64,000 nt of DNA from Chitinophaga pinensis (GTDB lineage: Bacteria > Bacteroidota > Bacteroidia > UBA7662), in NCBI GenBank assembly GCA_945874665.1, contig CAMCHJ010000007.1, forward strand, positions 1-64,000. Direction: 5' to 3'. The notes beneath the pieces were generated by a model. The model was not told where the DNA came from and made no database searches. It saw only the letters and a program-made list of their open reading frames with translations. Shown piece after piece: positions 32,970 to 43,104 of the stretch; position 1 is the first letter of the stretch, and every line of letters begins with the position of its first letter. The position numbers and the translations under genes were made by a program.

Positions 32970-34241
32970 ATGAAACTTGTAACCTCAGCCGCAGAAGCGG
33001 TAAAATTGATACAATCGAACGATCACATATTTATACATGGCGCCGTAGCCACACCGCAGCATTTGGTAAACGCCCTCACCGACCGCGCTAGCGAATTACG
33101 CAATGTGGAGCTCTACCATTTGCATACCGAAGGCGTGGCGCGCTACGCCCAGCCCGAGTATGCGGAAAGCTTTAAAGTAAGTGCATTTTTTATTGGTGCG
33201 AACATCCGCCATGCCGTGCACACGGGACATGCACAATACATTCCTGTGTTTTTGAGTGAGATTCCGCTTTTGTTCCGCCGCAACATTTTGCCGGTAGATG
33301 TGGTACTGCTGCAGGTGTCGCCACCCGATCGCCACGGCTTTTGCTCCATGGGCACGTCGGTAGATGCTGCCCCGGCGGCGGTCGAAAAAGCCCGCATTGT
33401 GATTGCCCAAATCAATCAAAAAATGCCCCGCAGTCTGGGCGACGGTCTTATACACATGAGTAAGTTCGATGCCTGCATAGAAGTGGATGAATTCCTGCCA
33501 GCGTACGACCTCGGCGAGCCAGACCCCATCGAAACCCTCATTGGCAGGCATGTGGCGGGCTTGGTAGAAGATGGTGCGACTTTGCAAATGGGCATCGGGG
33601 GCATTCCTAACGCGGCTTTGCGCTTTATGAACAACCACAAAAACCTTGGCATCCACACCGAAATGTTCAGCGACGGCGTGCTGCCCTTGATCGAATCGGG
33701 CGTGGTAAACGGCTCTCTGAAGCGCATCCACCCCGGCAAAATTGTAAGCACCTTTGCCATGGGTACCCAAAAGTTGTACGACTTTATGCACGACAACCCG
33801 CAGCTGGCCATGCTCGATGTAGCTTATGTGAACGATACCGCGGTGATCCGCCGAAACCCGAAGGTAACAGCCATTAATTCAGCGGTTGAAATTGATTTAA
33901 CGGGACAAGTCTGCGCCGACAGCATCGGAACTAGAATGTACTCTGGGGTAGGCGGTCAAATGGACTTTATCCGGGGTGCATCGCTTTCGGAGGGCGGCAA
34001 GCCCATCATTGCACTACCCTCGCAAACCCTCAAAGGCGTGAGTAAATTGGTGCCTGTTTTGAAAGAAGGTGCGGGCGTGGTAACCACACGTGCCCACGTG
34101 CATTACATTGTTACCGAGTATGGCGCAGTAGATTTGTATGGCAAAAACCTGAAGCAGCGCGCCAATGCGCTCATCAGCATAGCCCATCCAAATCACCGGG
34201 AGGCTTTGGACCGGGCGGCTTTCGAACGCTTTGGAAAATAA
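32970..34241 (+). CDS. Acetyl-CoA hydrolase/transferase family (4-hydroxybutyrate CoA-transferase-like)
   Basis: LLQVSPPDRHGFCSMGTSVD, GIGGIPNAAL, GVGGQMDFIRGA, VTEYGAVDLYGK motifs; ATG at 32970 preferred to TTG at 32946. Confidence 0.92.
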   Translation: MKLVTSAAEAVKLIQSNDHIFIHGAVATPQHLVNALTDRASELRNVELYHLHTEGVARYAQPEYAESFKVSAFFIGANIRHAVHTGHAQYIPVFLSEIPLLFRRNILPVDVVLLQVSPPDRHGFCSMGTSVDAAPAAVEKARIVIAQINQKMPRSLGDGLIHMSKFDACIEVDEFLPAYDLGEPDPIETLIGRHVAGLVEDGATLQMGIGGIPNAALRFMNNHKNLGIHTEMFSDGVLPLIESGVVNGSLKRIHPGKIVSTFAMGTQKLYDFMHDNPQLAMLDVAYVNDTAVIRRNPKVTAINSAVEIDLTGQVCADSIGTRMYSGVGGQMDFIRGASLSEGGKPIIALPSQTLKGVSKLVPVLKEGAGVVTTRAHVHYIVTEYGAVDLYGKNLKQRANALISIAHPNHREALDRAAFERFGK

Positions 34242-34362
34242 AAATTTAAGATTTATGATCTCGGATTTATGATTTATGATTTCAGATCTCGGATTTACGA
34301 TTTGGCAGATGCAAATCTTAAATCATACGTCTAAAATCATAAATCCGAAATCATAAATTAAC
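34242..34362. repeat. GATTTATGATTTCGGATTT-type inverted intergenic repeat between convergent genes
   Basis: Left arm gatttatgatctcggatttatgatttatgattt; right arm aaatcataaatccgaaatcataaatt (reverse-complement type). Confidence 0.8.
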
Positions 34363-34364
34363 CA

Positions 34365-35495
34365 TTATTCATTAAAAAAATCCCGCATCCGATCAAAGAA
34401 ACTCGATTTTTTTACATTGTCTGCTCCTGGCTGAAAATTAGCCGCGTCACGTAACCCCTCGAGGGTTTCACGCTCCTCGCGGCTCAATTTCGAGGGCACA
34501 AATACATTCACGAAAATAATCAAATCACCTCGGCCGTAGCTGTTAACGGCAGGCAAACCCTTGCCCTTGAGGCGAAGCAATTTTCCAGGCTGCGTACCCG
34601 GATCTAACTTAATACGTGCCTTGGCTTCCAAGGTTGGCACATCAATTTGCGCACCCAAAGCGGCATCCACAAAACTGATGTCGAGGTCAAACAAAATATT
34701 GTTGCCGTCGCGCTTGAAATGTGCATGTTCCTCTTCCTCCACCAAAACAATGAGGTCGCCGGCAGGCCCGCCACTGCGGCCCGCATTGCCCTTGCCACTC
34801 ACAGTAAGCTGCATGCCCTCGGCTACGCCTGCTGGAATGTTGATGCTGATGACCTCTTCTTTACGCACCAAACCATCGGGGTCCACCCCGGCAGGGCGCC
34901 GATCGACCATTTGGCCGGAGCCTTCGCAATGCGGACAAGTGCTGCTGGTGCGCATTTGACCGAGAATGGTGTTGGTGATGCGACTCACCTGGCCAGCGCC
35001 ACCACAGGTAGCACAGCTTTTATAAGTAACGCCTTCGGCCGCAACGGCTTTGGTTACTTTGATTTTTTTCTCTACCCCATAGGCAATTTCCTCGAGGGTA
35101 AGCTTTACGCGGATGCGTAAATTGGTGCCGCGGTTGGCCCTGGACCTGCTGCCGCCGCCGCCGCCGCGACCGCCGAAAAAGCTCTCAAAGGGTGACCCTT
35201 CGCTGAATATATCACCAAAATTGCTGAATATATCGTCCATGCTGAAGCCGCCGCCGCCGCCAGGACCGTTGTTTACACCTTGGTGCCCAAACCGATCGTA
35301 GCGCGCACGCTTGTCACCATTGCTAAGCACCTCATAGGCCTCAGCGGCTTCCTTAAACTTCTCCTCAGCCGATGCATCCCCGGGGTTTTTATCAGGGTGA
35401 AACTTAATCGCCGCCTTCCGGTATGCCTTCTTCAGCTCGTCGTCCGATGCACTGCGGGCTACGCCCAGCACTTCGTAATAATCTCTTTTTGCCAT
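34365..35495 (-). CDS. dnaJ: Chaperone DnaJ with only two CxxCxGxG zinc motifs
   Basis: J-domain with HPD, G/F-rich region, CATCGGAG and [21 protein letters not shown]-terminal domain; next to grpE. Confidence 0.94.
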   Translation of the reverse strand: MAKRDYYEVLGVARSASDDELKKAYRKAAIKFHPDKNPGDASAEEKFKEAAEAYEVLSNGDKRARYDRFGHQGVNNGPGGGGGFSMDDIFSNFGDIFSEGSPFESFFGGRGGGGGSRSRANRGTNLRIRVKLTLEEIAYGVEKKIKVTKAVAAEGVTYKSCATCGGAGQVSRITNTILGQMRTSSTCPHCEGSGQMVDRRPAGVDPDGLVRKEEVISINIPAGVAEGMQLTVSGKGNAGRSGGPAGDLIVLVEEEEHAHFKRDGNNILFDLDISFVDAALGAQIDVPTLEAKARIKLDPGTQPGKLLRLKGKGLPAVNSYGRGDLIIFVNVFVPSKLSREERETLEGLRDAANFQPGADNVKKSSFFDRMRDFFNE

Positions 35496-35499
35496 GTGG

Positions 35500-36081
35500 T
35501 TACACCCCTACAATTACTTTGGCGTAGCGCACTACTTGCTCATTGAGCTTATAACCCTTTTCTACCTCGGCCATAATTTTATTTTTTTGTGCCTCCTCCG
35601 AGGCGGGTACCTGCGAAATGGCTTCGTGCAATTCGGTATCAAAATCGGCGCCCACCGAATCCATCGGCTGTAGGCCTTTGTTGGTGAGGATGCCTTTAAA
35701 TTTGTTGTAAACAAGGTCTACCCCGGTTTTTACAGCCGCCACATCGGCCGATACTTCCATGGCCTGCAACCCACGCTCAAAATCGTCGAGTACAGGCAAA
35801 AGCTCTACCAGCAGGTCTTTTGAGGCCGTCTTAAACAAGTCGAGGCGCTCCTTAGCAGTACGGCGCTTGTAGTTTTCAAATTCCGACAAGAGGTAGAGGT
35901 ATTTTTTCTGCATCTCATCCAATTCAGCACGCAATTTTGCGGCTTCGTCGACTTCGGTACCTAATTCCCCTTCAGCTTCGGCCTGGGCGTTCAGCTGCTC
36001 CGCCTCTGCTTGCATTTCTGCTGCCTTTTCGGCAGTCGTTTCGGCGTTCTTGTCGTGTATCGCTTCCTGTTCGTTGCTCAT
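35500..36081 (-). CDS. grpE: Nucleotide exchange factor GrpE
   Basis: [39 protein letters not shown]; start at [11 protein letters not shown]. Confidence 0.93.
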   Translation of the reverse strand: MSNEQEAIHDKNAETTAEKAAEMQAEAEQLNAQAEAEGELGTEVDEAAKLRAELDEMQKKYLYLLSEFENYKRRTAKERLDLFKTASKDLLVELLPVLDDFERGLQAMEVSADVAAVKTGVDLVYNKFKGILTNKGLQPMDSVGADFDTELHEAISQVPASEEAQKNKIMAEVEKGYKLNEQVVRYAKVIVGV

Positions 36082-36253
36082 GCGTTCTAATCTTAATTTT
36101 TTAATAGTGGCGCAAGATGTTTGCCAAGGCTGAATTCTATGCCAAGTTGTCACTCCACCACCACCGCTTTTCCACAGTCGGCAAAGATACTTTTAAATTT
36201 TTCTTGCATTAAAGCTTTTGTGCCACGTTGTTTGTTACTTCTAAAAACAAGCT

Positions 36254-36754
36254 ATGGCAACCATTACCCTGGGAGGAAATCCCATTCATACCAACGGCGA
36301 ACTCCCCCGCGTGGGCAGTGCGGCACCTGCTTTTACGCTGACGGGCAGCGACTTAAAGGATGTTTCTTTGGCTGATTTCGCTGGACAAAAACTGGTGTTA
36401 AACATCTTCCCGAGCATCGACACATCGGTTTGCGCGGCCTCCGTGCGTCGTTTCAACCAAGAAGCCGCGGCTTTGCAAAACACCAAGGTGTTGAACGTGA
36501 GTCGCGACCTCCCCTTTGCCCACAAGCGTTTTTGCGCCGCGGAGGGCATCGACCAGGTACTGTCGCTGGCCGAGTACAAAAACCACAATTTTGGTAACGC
36601 CTATGGGGTGGCGATTGCCGACAGTGCTTTTGCGGGACTCCTCGCGCGCGCTGTGCTTGTGCTCAACGAGCAAGGTCAAGTGCTGCATAGCGAGCTGGTA
36701 CCTGAAATTGGGCAGGAACCCGATTACGCAGCGGCTTTAAGGGCCTTGAAATAA
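36254..36754 (+). CDS. tpx: Thiol peroxidase
   Basis: ITLGGNPIHTNGELPRVG, NIFPSIDTSVCAASVRRFN. Confidence 0.95.
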   Translation: MATITLGGNPIHTNGELPRVGSAAPAFTLTGSDLKDVSLADFAGQKLVLNIFPSIDTSVCAASVRRFNQEAAALQNTKVLNVSRDLPFAHKRFCAAEGIDQVLSLAEYKNHNFGNAYGVAIADSAFAGLLARAVLVLNEQGQVLHSELVPEIGQEPDYAAALRALK

Positions 36755-36795
36755 ACAGGGGGTTTTTGCTATATTCGTATATCAAAAACCCCAAC

Positions 36796-37521
36796 ATGCT
36801 GTTTGGTTCGCTTTTCGTATTCGCAGTGCTTGTGTTGGCAGCACTGCTGCCTAATCGCAACAATGCCGCTTCGTTGCTCTCTGGTTACAACCAGATGGCA
36901 CCTGAAGAGCAGGCCGCTTTTCCCCTCCAAAACTACCTGCAGTTTCATAAACGCTGGCTGTTGTGCATTGCCGGTATGTTTTTAGCGATTGATTTGCTGC
37001 TCCATTTTTTTGCGCCTCCCAGCTGGCGCATAGGCAGTGTTTTATGGCTATTTACATCTCTGGCTATGATGCTTTATCAGCAGGGCGCACGCTTTAGTGC
37101 CCAACAAAAAACGCTTTATGCTGCATTAAGCAGCTTTTTGCTTTTGTTGGGATTGGGAATTACGTGGTTGAATTATCGCGATTATCAAAACAATGAAGTG
37201 GTGATTACCGCCCAAAAAATCGAAATCCTTGGTTCGTACGGCACCAGCATTGCCCTCGCCGATGTAAGCCGCTGGCAACTCAGCAATAACCCGCCTGCCT
37301 TGCGCAACAAACGCTACGGCTTTGCCGATGACCAATTGAAAAAAGGCGTTTTTACAGCTACGGACGGCCAGAAAGTACGGGTGTTTTTAAAAAAAGGAGA
37401 GGCTCCGTATTTGTATTTGGAAAGTAAAACAGGAGAAAAAATATGGTTTGGACTCCACAGCGCGCAGCAAAAGCAAATCGCCAAAACCCTCGACAGTTTA
37501 CAGTTGCCTGTGGTTGATTAA
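36796..37521 (+). CDS. Membrane protein of unknown function
   Basis: Several N-terminal TM helices and a soluble C-terminal half; start MLFGSLF. Confidence 0.6.
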   Translation: MLFGSLFVFAVLVLAALLPNRNNAASLLSGYNQMAPEEQAAFPLQNYLQFHKRWLLCIAGMFLAIDLLLHFFAPPSWRIGSVLWLFTSLAMMLYQQGARFSAQQKTLYAALSSFLLLLGLGITWLNYRDYQNNEVVITAQKIEILGSYGTSIALADVSRWQLSNNPPALRNKRYGFADDQLKKGVFTATDGQKVRVFLKKGEAPYLYLESKTGEKIWFGLHSAQQKQIAKTLDSLQLPVVD

Positions 37522-37629
37522 GAGACAATGACCCCATTAAAAACTAGCTAAAATTCATCCAACCTACTGACAATAAAACTTTTAAGCCCCAACATTGTTA
37601 CATAACCTTCCTAAGCCCTAAACCCTGCC

Positions 37630-38547
37630 ATGGCCGTCTCAACCATCTTTGAAAAGCTGTACCAAAAACTACTGTCGGTACAAACCAAAAAAAAGGGGGA
37701 GCGCTTTATCCTCATCATCGCCATCGTCAGTTTTTTGGCGCATTTGCTTTTGATTTTTTTAGTCGATTTCGGCTTCATCCAGCTCGACGATCCATCAGAC
37801 CTGCTCACCAATCCCATTGCGGCCATCTACACCCCTTTTTCCTTCATTTTGGTGTACGAGGTATATTTATTGCTGTACTATTTACCAAAATCCATCACCA
37901 CCTACATCGCCAAACAATACGAAATCATTTCGTTGATCATTATTAGACGGCTGTTCAAAGATTTGTCGAACCTCAGCTTATCATACGACTGGTTCGAAAT
38001 TAAATACGACTTGCAGTTTACTTACGACCTCCTGGCTTCGGTTGTTTTATTCTTCCTCATCTTCCAATTTTACCGACAAAGCAGCAAAAGGTACCGTTCT
38101 GCCTTGCAGGACGAGCTCAATGCCGATGGCATCACGCGTTTTATCAAAATCAAAAAAGTAATTGCAGCCTCTTTGGTTTTGGTGTTGATGGCACTGGCTG
38201 TTTACACCTTTTCAAGCTGGAGTGTGAGCGAAATCCGCCCAGGATTAGTCAAAGGCACATCCTTCGAAAACATTAACAACGTGTTTTTTGAGCAGTTTTT
38301 TACAGTTTTGATCATTGCCGACGTGGTGCTACTGCTCTTTTCATTTTTCTACACCGACGAATTTCACAAAGTAATGCGCAATTCGGGCTTCATCATCTCC
38401 ACCATCCTGCTGCGCCTGTCGTTTTCGGTCGAAGGCCTTTTGAATACCTTGCTCATCATCACCGCCCTTCTTTTTGGCTTGCTCATGCTCATCATCCACA
38501 ACCAATTCGAAAAACAGTTGGCGCAGGAGGAAGCAAAAGAACGATAG
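37630..38547 (+). CDS. Multi-pass membrane protein of unknown function
   Basis: Long ORF with multiple hydrophobic segments. Confidence 0.65.
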   Translation: MAVSTIFEKLYQKLLSVQTKKKGERFILIIAIVSFLAHLLLIFLVDFGFIQLDDPSDLLTNPIAAIYTPFSFILVYEVYLLLYYLPKSITTYIAKQYEIISLIIIRRLFKDLSNLSLSYDWFEIKYDLQFTYDLLASVVLFFLIFQFYRQSSKRYRSALQDELNADGITRFIKIKKVIAASLVLVLMALAVYTFSSWSVSEIRPGLVKGTSFENINNVFFEQFFTVLIIADVVLLLFSFFYTDEFHKVMRNSGFIISTILLRLSFSVEGLLNTLLIITALLFGLLMLIIHNQFEKQLAQEEAKER

Positions 38548-38625
38548 TAAAGGCGTTTCGGTCTCCTTGTAGTAGGTAATCAGTAGTTGAAAAGCTGAGT
38601 GTTTTCAGCCTGCTAAGCCAGTAAA

Positions 38626-39336
38626 TTACCCTTCAGCATACAAAGCAAACACCACCGGTTTTTTGTGCAAATCGGGCAGGGCGCCCTGCCAGTCGGCAAT
38701 GCGGCGGGTGCGAAGCATTTCGTTGGGACCCGTGAGCTCAGTGCCGATGCAGAGTTTGGTGTTGGGATGGCAGCTTTGCACCAGTGTTTCGAGCATTTGG
38801 TTGTTGCGATAAGGCGCTTCAATAAACAGCTGGGTCATGTTGCGCTTGCGACTTTCGGCCTCCAGCTCTAAAATAGCCTGCTTGCGCGCCGCCCTTTCCA
38901 CCGGCAGATATCCCTGAAAACAAAACCGCTGTCCGTTAAATCCCGACCCCATCAAGGTCAATAAAATACTTGAAGGCCCGGTAAGCGGCACCACCTGTAT
39001 GCCTTGGCGATGGGCCTCGGCGACCACCAAAGCACCAGGGTCGGCAACAGCTGGACAGCCTGCATCCGACAACAAGCCGATGTCGTGCCCCTGCAAAGCC
39101 GGAGCCAAAAAGCGCTTTGGACTCATTTCGCGGGTGTGCTCATTGAGCAGCTGAAACTGCAGCGCATTGATGTCAATATCGCGGTTCAGCAGCTTCAAAA
39201 AACGGCGGCTCTCCTTCTCGCTTTCCACAATAAAATGCTGCAGACAGGTTACCAAAGGGGTAATGGCCGCGGGAATGGTTTGGAGCGCGGTATCGGGCGC
39301 CAACAAAGAAGGAATGAGGTACAATTTGCCGTGCAT
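38626..39336 (-). CDS. SAM-dependent methyltransferase (tetrapyrrole methylase fold, RsmI-like)
   Basis: GLLSDAGCPAVADPGALVV, PLTGPSSILLTLMGSGFNGQRFCFQGYLP, FIEAPYRN. Confidence 0.88.
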   Translation of the reverse strand: MHGKLYLIPSLLAPDTALQTIPAAITPLVTCLQHFIVESEKESRRFLKLLNRDIDINALQFQLLNEHTREMSPKRFLAPALQGHDIGLLSDAGCPAVADPGALVVAEAHRQGIQVVPLTGPSSILLTLMGSGFNGQRFCFQGYLPVERAARKQAILELEAESRKRNMTQLFIEAPYRNNQMLETLVQSCHPNTKLCIGTELTGPNEMLRTRRIADWQGALPDLHKKPVVFALYAEG

Positions 39337-39611
39337 GGAACGAAGATAACAGTTCGGAAGTGCGCATTAAACCATTATCACCAAATCAAATGATACAGCA
39401 CTCCGTCGTATCCACAAAACCCCAGCTTGCTAGGTGCAACAACTGCGTCAAAAAGAGGGTGAAGTAAGACAAAATGAACCCGTGTTACAGAACCTCCAAT
39501 GGACCAATTTCCATATTAATTCATAGATTTGAGCTTTTAAACTCCCTGCGGCGCAAGCACTTTTAACCTTGCATATGCTCACTTTCACCCGTTTTATGCG
39601 CCACTTTTAAG

Positions 39612-40766
39612 ATGCTGCAGCTACACGCACTTTTATGGGTTGATCTGGTTACCAACGCCTATTGGGCCCTCGGCTTAGGGTATGTGGTCTTGTTTTTAGC
39701 TTTTGCTTATTTTTGGTTTGGGAAGAAGGAAGCTGTGGGAATGTTAGAATCCCTACCGCAAGTGAGTTTGGTGATTGCCATTCGCAACGAGCAAACCAAT
39801 TTAGCAGCACTTTTCGCCCATCTCCGCCAATTAAACTACCCAGCACTCGAAGTTTTATTGGTAGATGACCAATCGGAGGACGAAAGTTTAGCATTGATGC
39901 AGCAAGCGGCAATACAAGCGCAAGCTGTGGGCGGCCATTGGCGCGTACTGCAGTCGGTGGGCAGCGGCAAAAAAGCCGCCATCAGCACCGCGCTGGCGGT
40001 GGCCAAGGGCGAATTAATCGTGACAACAGATGCAGATTGCGGCTTTTCGCCCGAGTGGATTGACCTGCTGGTCGCACCCTTTTCGGATCAAAACATACAA
40101 CTGGTTGCAGGGCCAGTGATGACCACTGCCCACCCCAATTACTTTTTTAGCGCTTTTCAGCAGGTTGAATGGACCAGCATTTTGTTGGTAACACGGCTGA
40201 GTTTTAGTACGGGCATTCCCTTTATGTGCAGTGCAGCCAATATGGCGTACCGAAAATCGGCATTTGAGCAAGTAAATGGGTATGCTGGGAATGGTCAGTT
40301 TTTGTCGGGTGACGACGAGTTTTTGCTCAAAAAAATACTGCACACCTATGGCAAAACGGCCGTCAAATACCTGCACCAACCTCAGCTGTTGGTTACTACG
40401 CAACCGCAAAGCAACTGGACCAGCTTTTTGGCACAGCGGGCGCGTTGGGCATCGAAGTGGCGTAGGCACGACCAGGGACATTTGATCATTGCCGCATTAC
40501 CTGCACTTTTACTGCTGCTGTTTTTGGTAAGTCCATTTTTACTGTTACTCGGAAAGCCTGGCCTACAGGCATTTTTAGGCTTATGGACTTTAAAAATCAG
40601 TATCGAGTATTTGGTAGTTGCCAGTGTATTAAAGCGGTTTAACGTCCCGTTGAGCCTTTTGGCCATGGCCGCCACCAGTTGTTCACACCCTTTTTACGCC
40701 TTGGCCACTGCTTTAACCATGGGCAACAAAAATTGGAAATGGAAAGGCCGCAGTCAGTCGTCTTAG
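39612..40766 (+). CDS. Family-2 glycosyltransferase, membrane-associated
   Basis: SLVIAIRNEQTNL, VLLVDDQSEDES, TTDADCGFSPEW, QRARWASKW. Confidence 0.9.
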   Translation: MLQLHALLWVDLVTNAYWALGLGYVVLFLAFAYFWFGKKEAVGMLESLPQVSLVIAIRNEQTNLAALFAHLRQLNYPALEVLLVDDQSEDESLALMQQAAIQAQAVGGHWRVLQSVGSGKKAAISTALAVAKGELIVTTDADCGFSPEWIDLLVAPFSDQNIQLVAGPVMTTAHPNYFFSAFQQVEWTSILLVTRLSFSTGIPFMCSAANMAYRKSAFEQVNGYAGNGQFLSGDDEFLLKKILHTYGKTAVKYLHQPQLLVTTQPQSNWTSFLAQRARWASKWRRHDQGHLIIAALPALLLLLFLVSPFLLLLGKPGLQAFLGLWTLKISIEYLVVASVLKRFNVPLSLLAMAATSCSHPFYALATALTMGNKNWKWKGRSQSS

Positions 40767-40964
40767 CACCAGCTTCCACCATTGGCAAAGCAAACGTCCA
40801 ATTGCCTTTTTATGCGATAAGCTATCTAAAAACATCCCAACAACTGTTCACCACACCAGCATTACTTTAGAATGATTCTAAAGTATAGAAATACGCAAAA
40901 ACAGCAAGCGTTTTCTTGAAAAATACGGCCATCTACGCTTATTTTGGCATTTAAAGCAAAAGGC

Positions 40965-42287
40965 ATGCTACAAAACATTGTATTCATCATATTACTCGCC
41001 TTGGGAGGCGGCATTTTTGCCCGCAAAGTGGGTAAAATCCGCAGGAATATTTTCTTAGGCAGGCCCCTCGACCGCACCGATCGAAAGTCGGAGCGCTGGA
41101 CTACCATGGCACGGGTAGCGATGGGCCAAAGCAAAATGGTTGCACGTCCTGTAGCCGGCTTCTTTCACATCCTCATTTACGTGGGTTTTGTGCTCATTAA
41201 CTTGGAGGTGTTGGAGATTGTAATCGACGGCATTTTTGGCACGCACCGCGTTTTTCAGCCCCTCTTAGGTGATTTTTACAACGTAATCATTGGTTTTTTT
41301 GAGATTTTAGCCATCGGCGTAATTTTGGCCTGCGTGGTGTTCTTTTGGCGCCGCAACATCCAACCCGTGGCGCGTTTTACGAGTCTCGAAATGACCGGCT
41401 GGCCCCGCCTCGATGCCAACCTCATCCTCATCATTGAAGTGGTGCTCATGAGCGCCCTGTTGCTCATGAATACCGCTGAAGCCAATATGGAAGGCAAAAC
41501 CGGCTATGCCATCAGTAATTTACTCGCACCGATGCTGGCGGGCGTATCCGAAAATGGTTTGCACAGCATCGAACGCATCAGCTGGTGGGCGCACATCGTG
41601 GGCATCCTCGCCTTCCTCAATTACCTGCCTTATAGCAAGCATTTCCACATCATTTTGGCTTTCCCGAATACGTGGTATGCGCAATTGGAGCCATCCGGAC
41701 AAATGAACAACATGGAAAGTGTGCAAAAGGAAGTGGCGATGATGCTCGACCCGAACGCCAATCCATATGCCGCCCCGGCCGAAGGTGCCGAAGCCCCTGG
41801 TCGTTTTGGCGCCAAAGATGTGATGGACCTTCCTTGGAAGAGCCTGCTCGATGCCTACAGCTGCACCGAATGCGGCCGTTGCACGAGTGTTTGTCCGGCC
41901 AACACCACCGGCAAGCTCCTCTCCCCGCGTAAAATAATGATGGACACCCGCGACCGACTCGAAATTGTGGGCGCCAACATCGATAAAAATGGCTCGTTTG
42001 TAGATGACGGTAAATCGCTGCTCGGCGACCACATCAAGGCCGAAGAAATACAGGCTTGCAACACTTGCAATGCTTGTGTAGAGGCTTGTCCAGTACTCAT
42101 CAATCCCGTAAGCATCATCACCGAGTTACGCCGCTACCAAGCCATGGAAGCCTCGCAGGTGCCGTCTGAATGGGGTTTGATGTTCAACAACATCGAAAAC
42201 AACGGTGCCCCTTGGCAGTTCCCGGCGGCCGACCGCATGGGCTGGGCCGATAACCTTGAAGTGAAAACTAAAAACGCAGAAGCATGA
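40965..42287 (+). CDS. Membrane-bound iron-sulfur protein (HdrC/GlpC-like, two CxxCxxCxxxCP clusters)
   Basis: N-terminal TM region; CTECGRCTSVCPAN and CNTCNACVEACPV. Confidence 0.88.
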   Translation: MLQNIVFIILLALGGGIFARKVGKIRRNIFLGRPLDRTDRKSERWTTMARVAMGQSKMVARPVAGFFHILIYVGFVLINLEVLEIVIDGIFGTHRVFQPLLGDFYNVIIGFFEILAIGVILACVVFFWRRNIQPVARFTSLEMTGWPRLDANLILIIEVVLMSALLLMNTAEANMEGKTGYAISNLLAPMLAGVSENGLHSIERISWWAHIVGILAFLNYLPYSKHFHIILAFPNTWYAQLEPSGQMNNMESVQKEVAMMLDPNANPYAAPAEGAEAPGRFGAKDVMDLPWKSLLDAYSCTECGRCTSVCPANTTGKLLSPRKIMMDTRDRLEIVGANIDKNGSFVDDGKSLLGDHIKAEEIQACNTCNACVEACPVLINPVSIITELRRYQAMEASQVPSEWGLMFNNIENNGAPWQFPAADRMGWADNLEVKTKNAEA

Positions 42288-43087
42288 GCGCCATTACGCT
42301 GAAAATTGATACCATGGCCGAGCTGGCCGCCAAAGGCGAAGCGCCCGAAATATTGTTTTGGGTAGGTTGCGCCGGTAGTTTCGACGACCGCGCCCGCAAA
42401 ATCACCCGGGCGGTGGCTGCCATTTTGCACGAAGTAGGCATGAAATTCGCCGTGCTGGGCACCGAAGAAAGCTGCACCGGCGACCCTGCCAAGCGCGCTG
42501 GTAACGAGTTTTTGTTCCAGATGCAGGCCGCTCAAAACATCCAAGTAATGAATATGTACGAGGTGAAGAAAATTGTGACGGCTTGTCCCCACTGCTTCAA
42601 CACCCTCAAAAACGAATACCCCGAGCTCGGCGGCAATTACGAGGTGCTGCACCACGCCACCCTGCTGCAGCAGCTCATTAACGAGGGTCGATTGAAGGTA
42701 AAAGATGGCGGTGCCTTCAAAGGCAAACGCATCACCTTCCACGATTCGTGTTATTTAGGTCGCGCCAACGGCATTTACGAAGCACCGCGGCAAGTGCTCG
42801 AGGCATTGGATGCCGATTTGGTGGAGATGAAGCGGAGCAAGGCCAAAGGACTGTGTTGCGGGGCTGGCGGCGCACAAATGTTCAAAGAAGCCGAAAAAGG
42901 CAACAAAGAAGTGAACATCGAACGCATCGAGGACGCCCTCGAAACCCAACCCGATGTGGTGGCCGCAGCTTGTCCTTTTTGCATGACCATGCTCACCGAT
43001 GGCGTGAAGAACAAAGAAAAAGAAAGCAGCATCAAAGTTTACGACATCGCTGAACTCATTGCCGGTGCCAATGGTTTAATCAATTAA
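42284..43087 (+). CDS. HdrB-like CCG-domain iron-sulfur oxidoreductase subunit
   Basis: WVGCAGSFD, CPHCFNTLKNEYPE, GLCCGAGGAQMF, AACPFCMTML. Confidence 0.9.
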   Translation: MSAITLKIDTMAELAAKGEAPEILFWVGCAGSFDDRARKITRAVAAILHEVGMKFAVLGTEESCTGDPAKRAGNEFLFQMQAAQNIQVMNMYEVKKIVTACPHCFNTLKNEYPELGGNYEVLHHATLLQQLINEGRLKVKDGGAFKGKRITFHDSCYLGRANGIYEAPRQVLEALDADLVEMKRSKAKGLCCGAGGAQMFKEAEKGNKEVNIERIEDALETQPDVVAAACPFCMTMLTDGVKNKEKESSIKVYDIAELIAGANGLIN

Positions 43088-43104
43088 GCAATTCCCAAAA
43101 AAGC

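Noticed and set aside
35113-35301. GCC/CGC trinucleotide-rich stretches in dnaJ
   Set aside because: Explained by the Gly/Phe-rich linker of DnaJ; not an independent repeat element.
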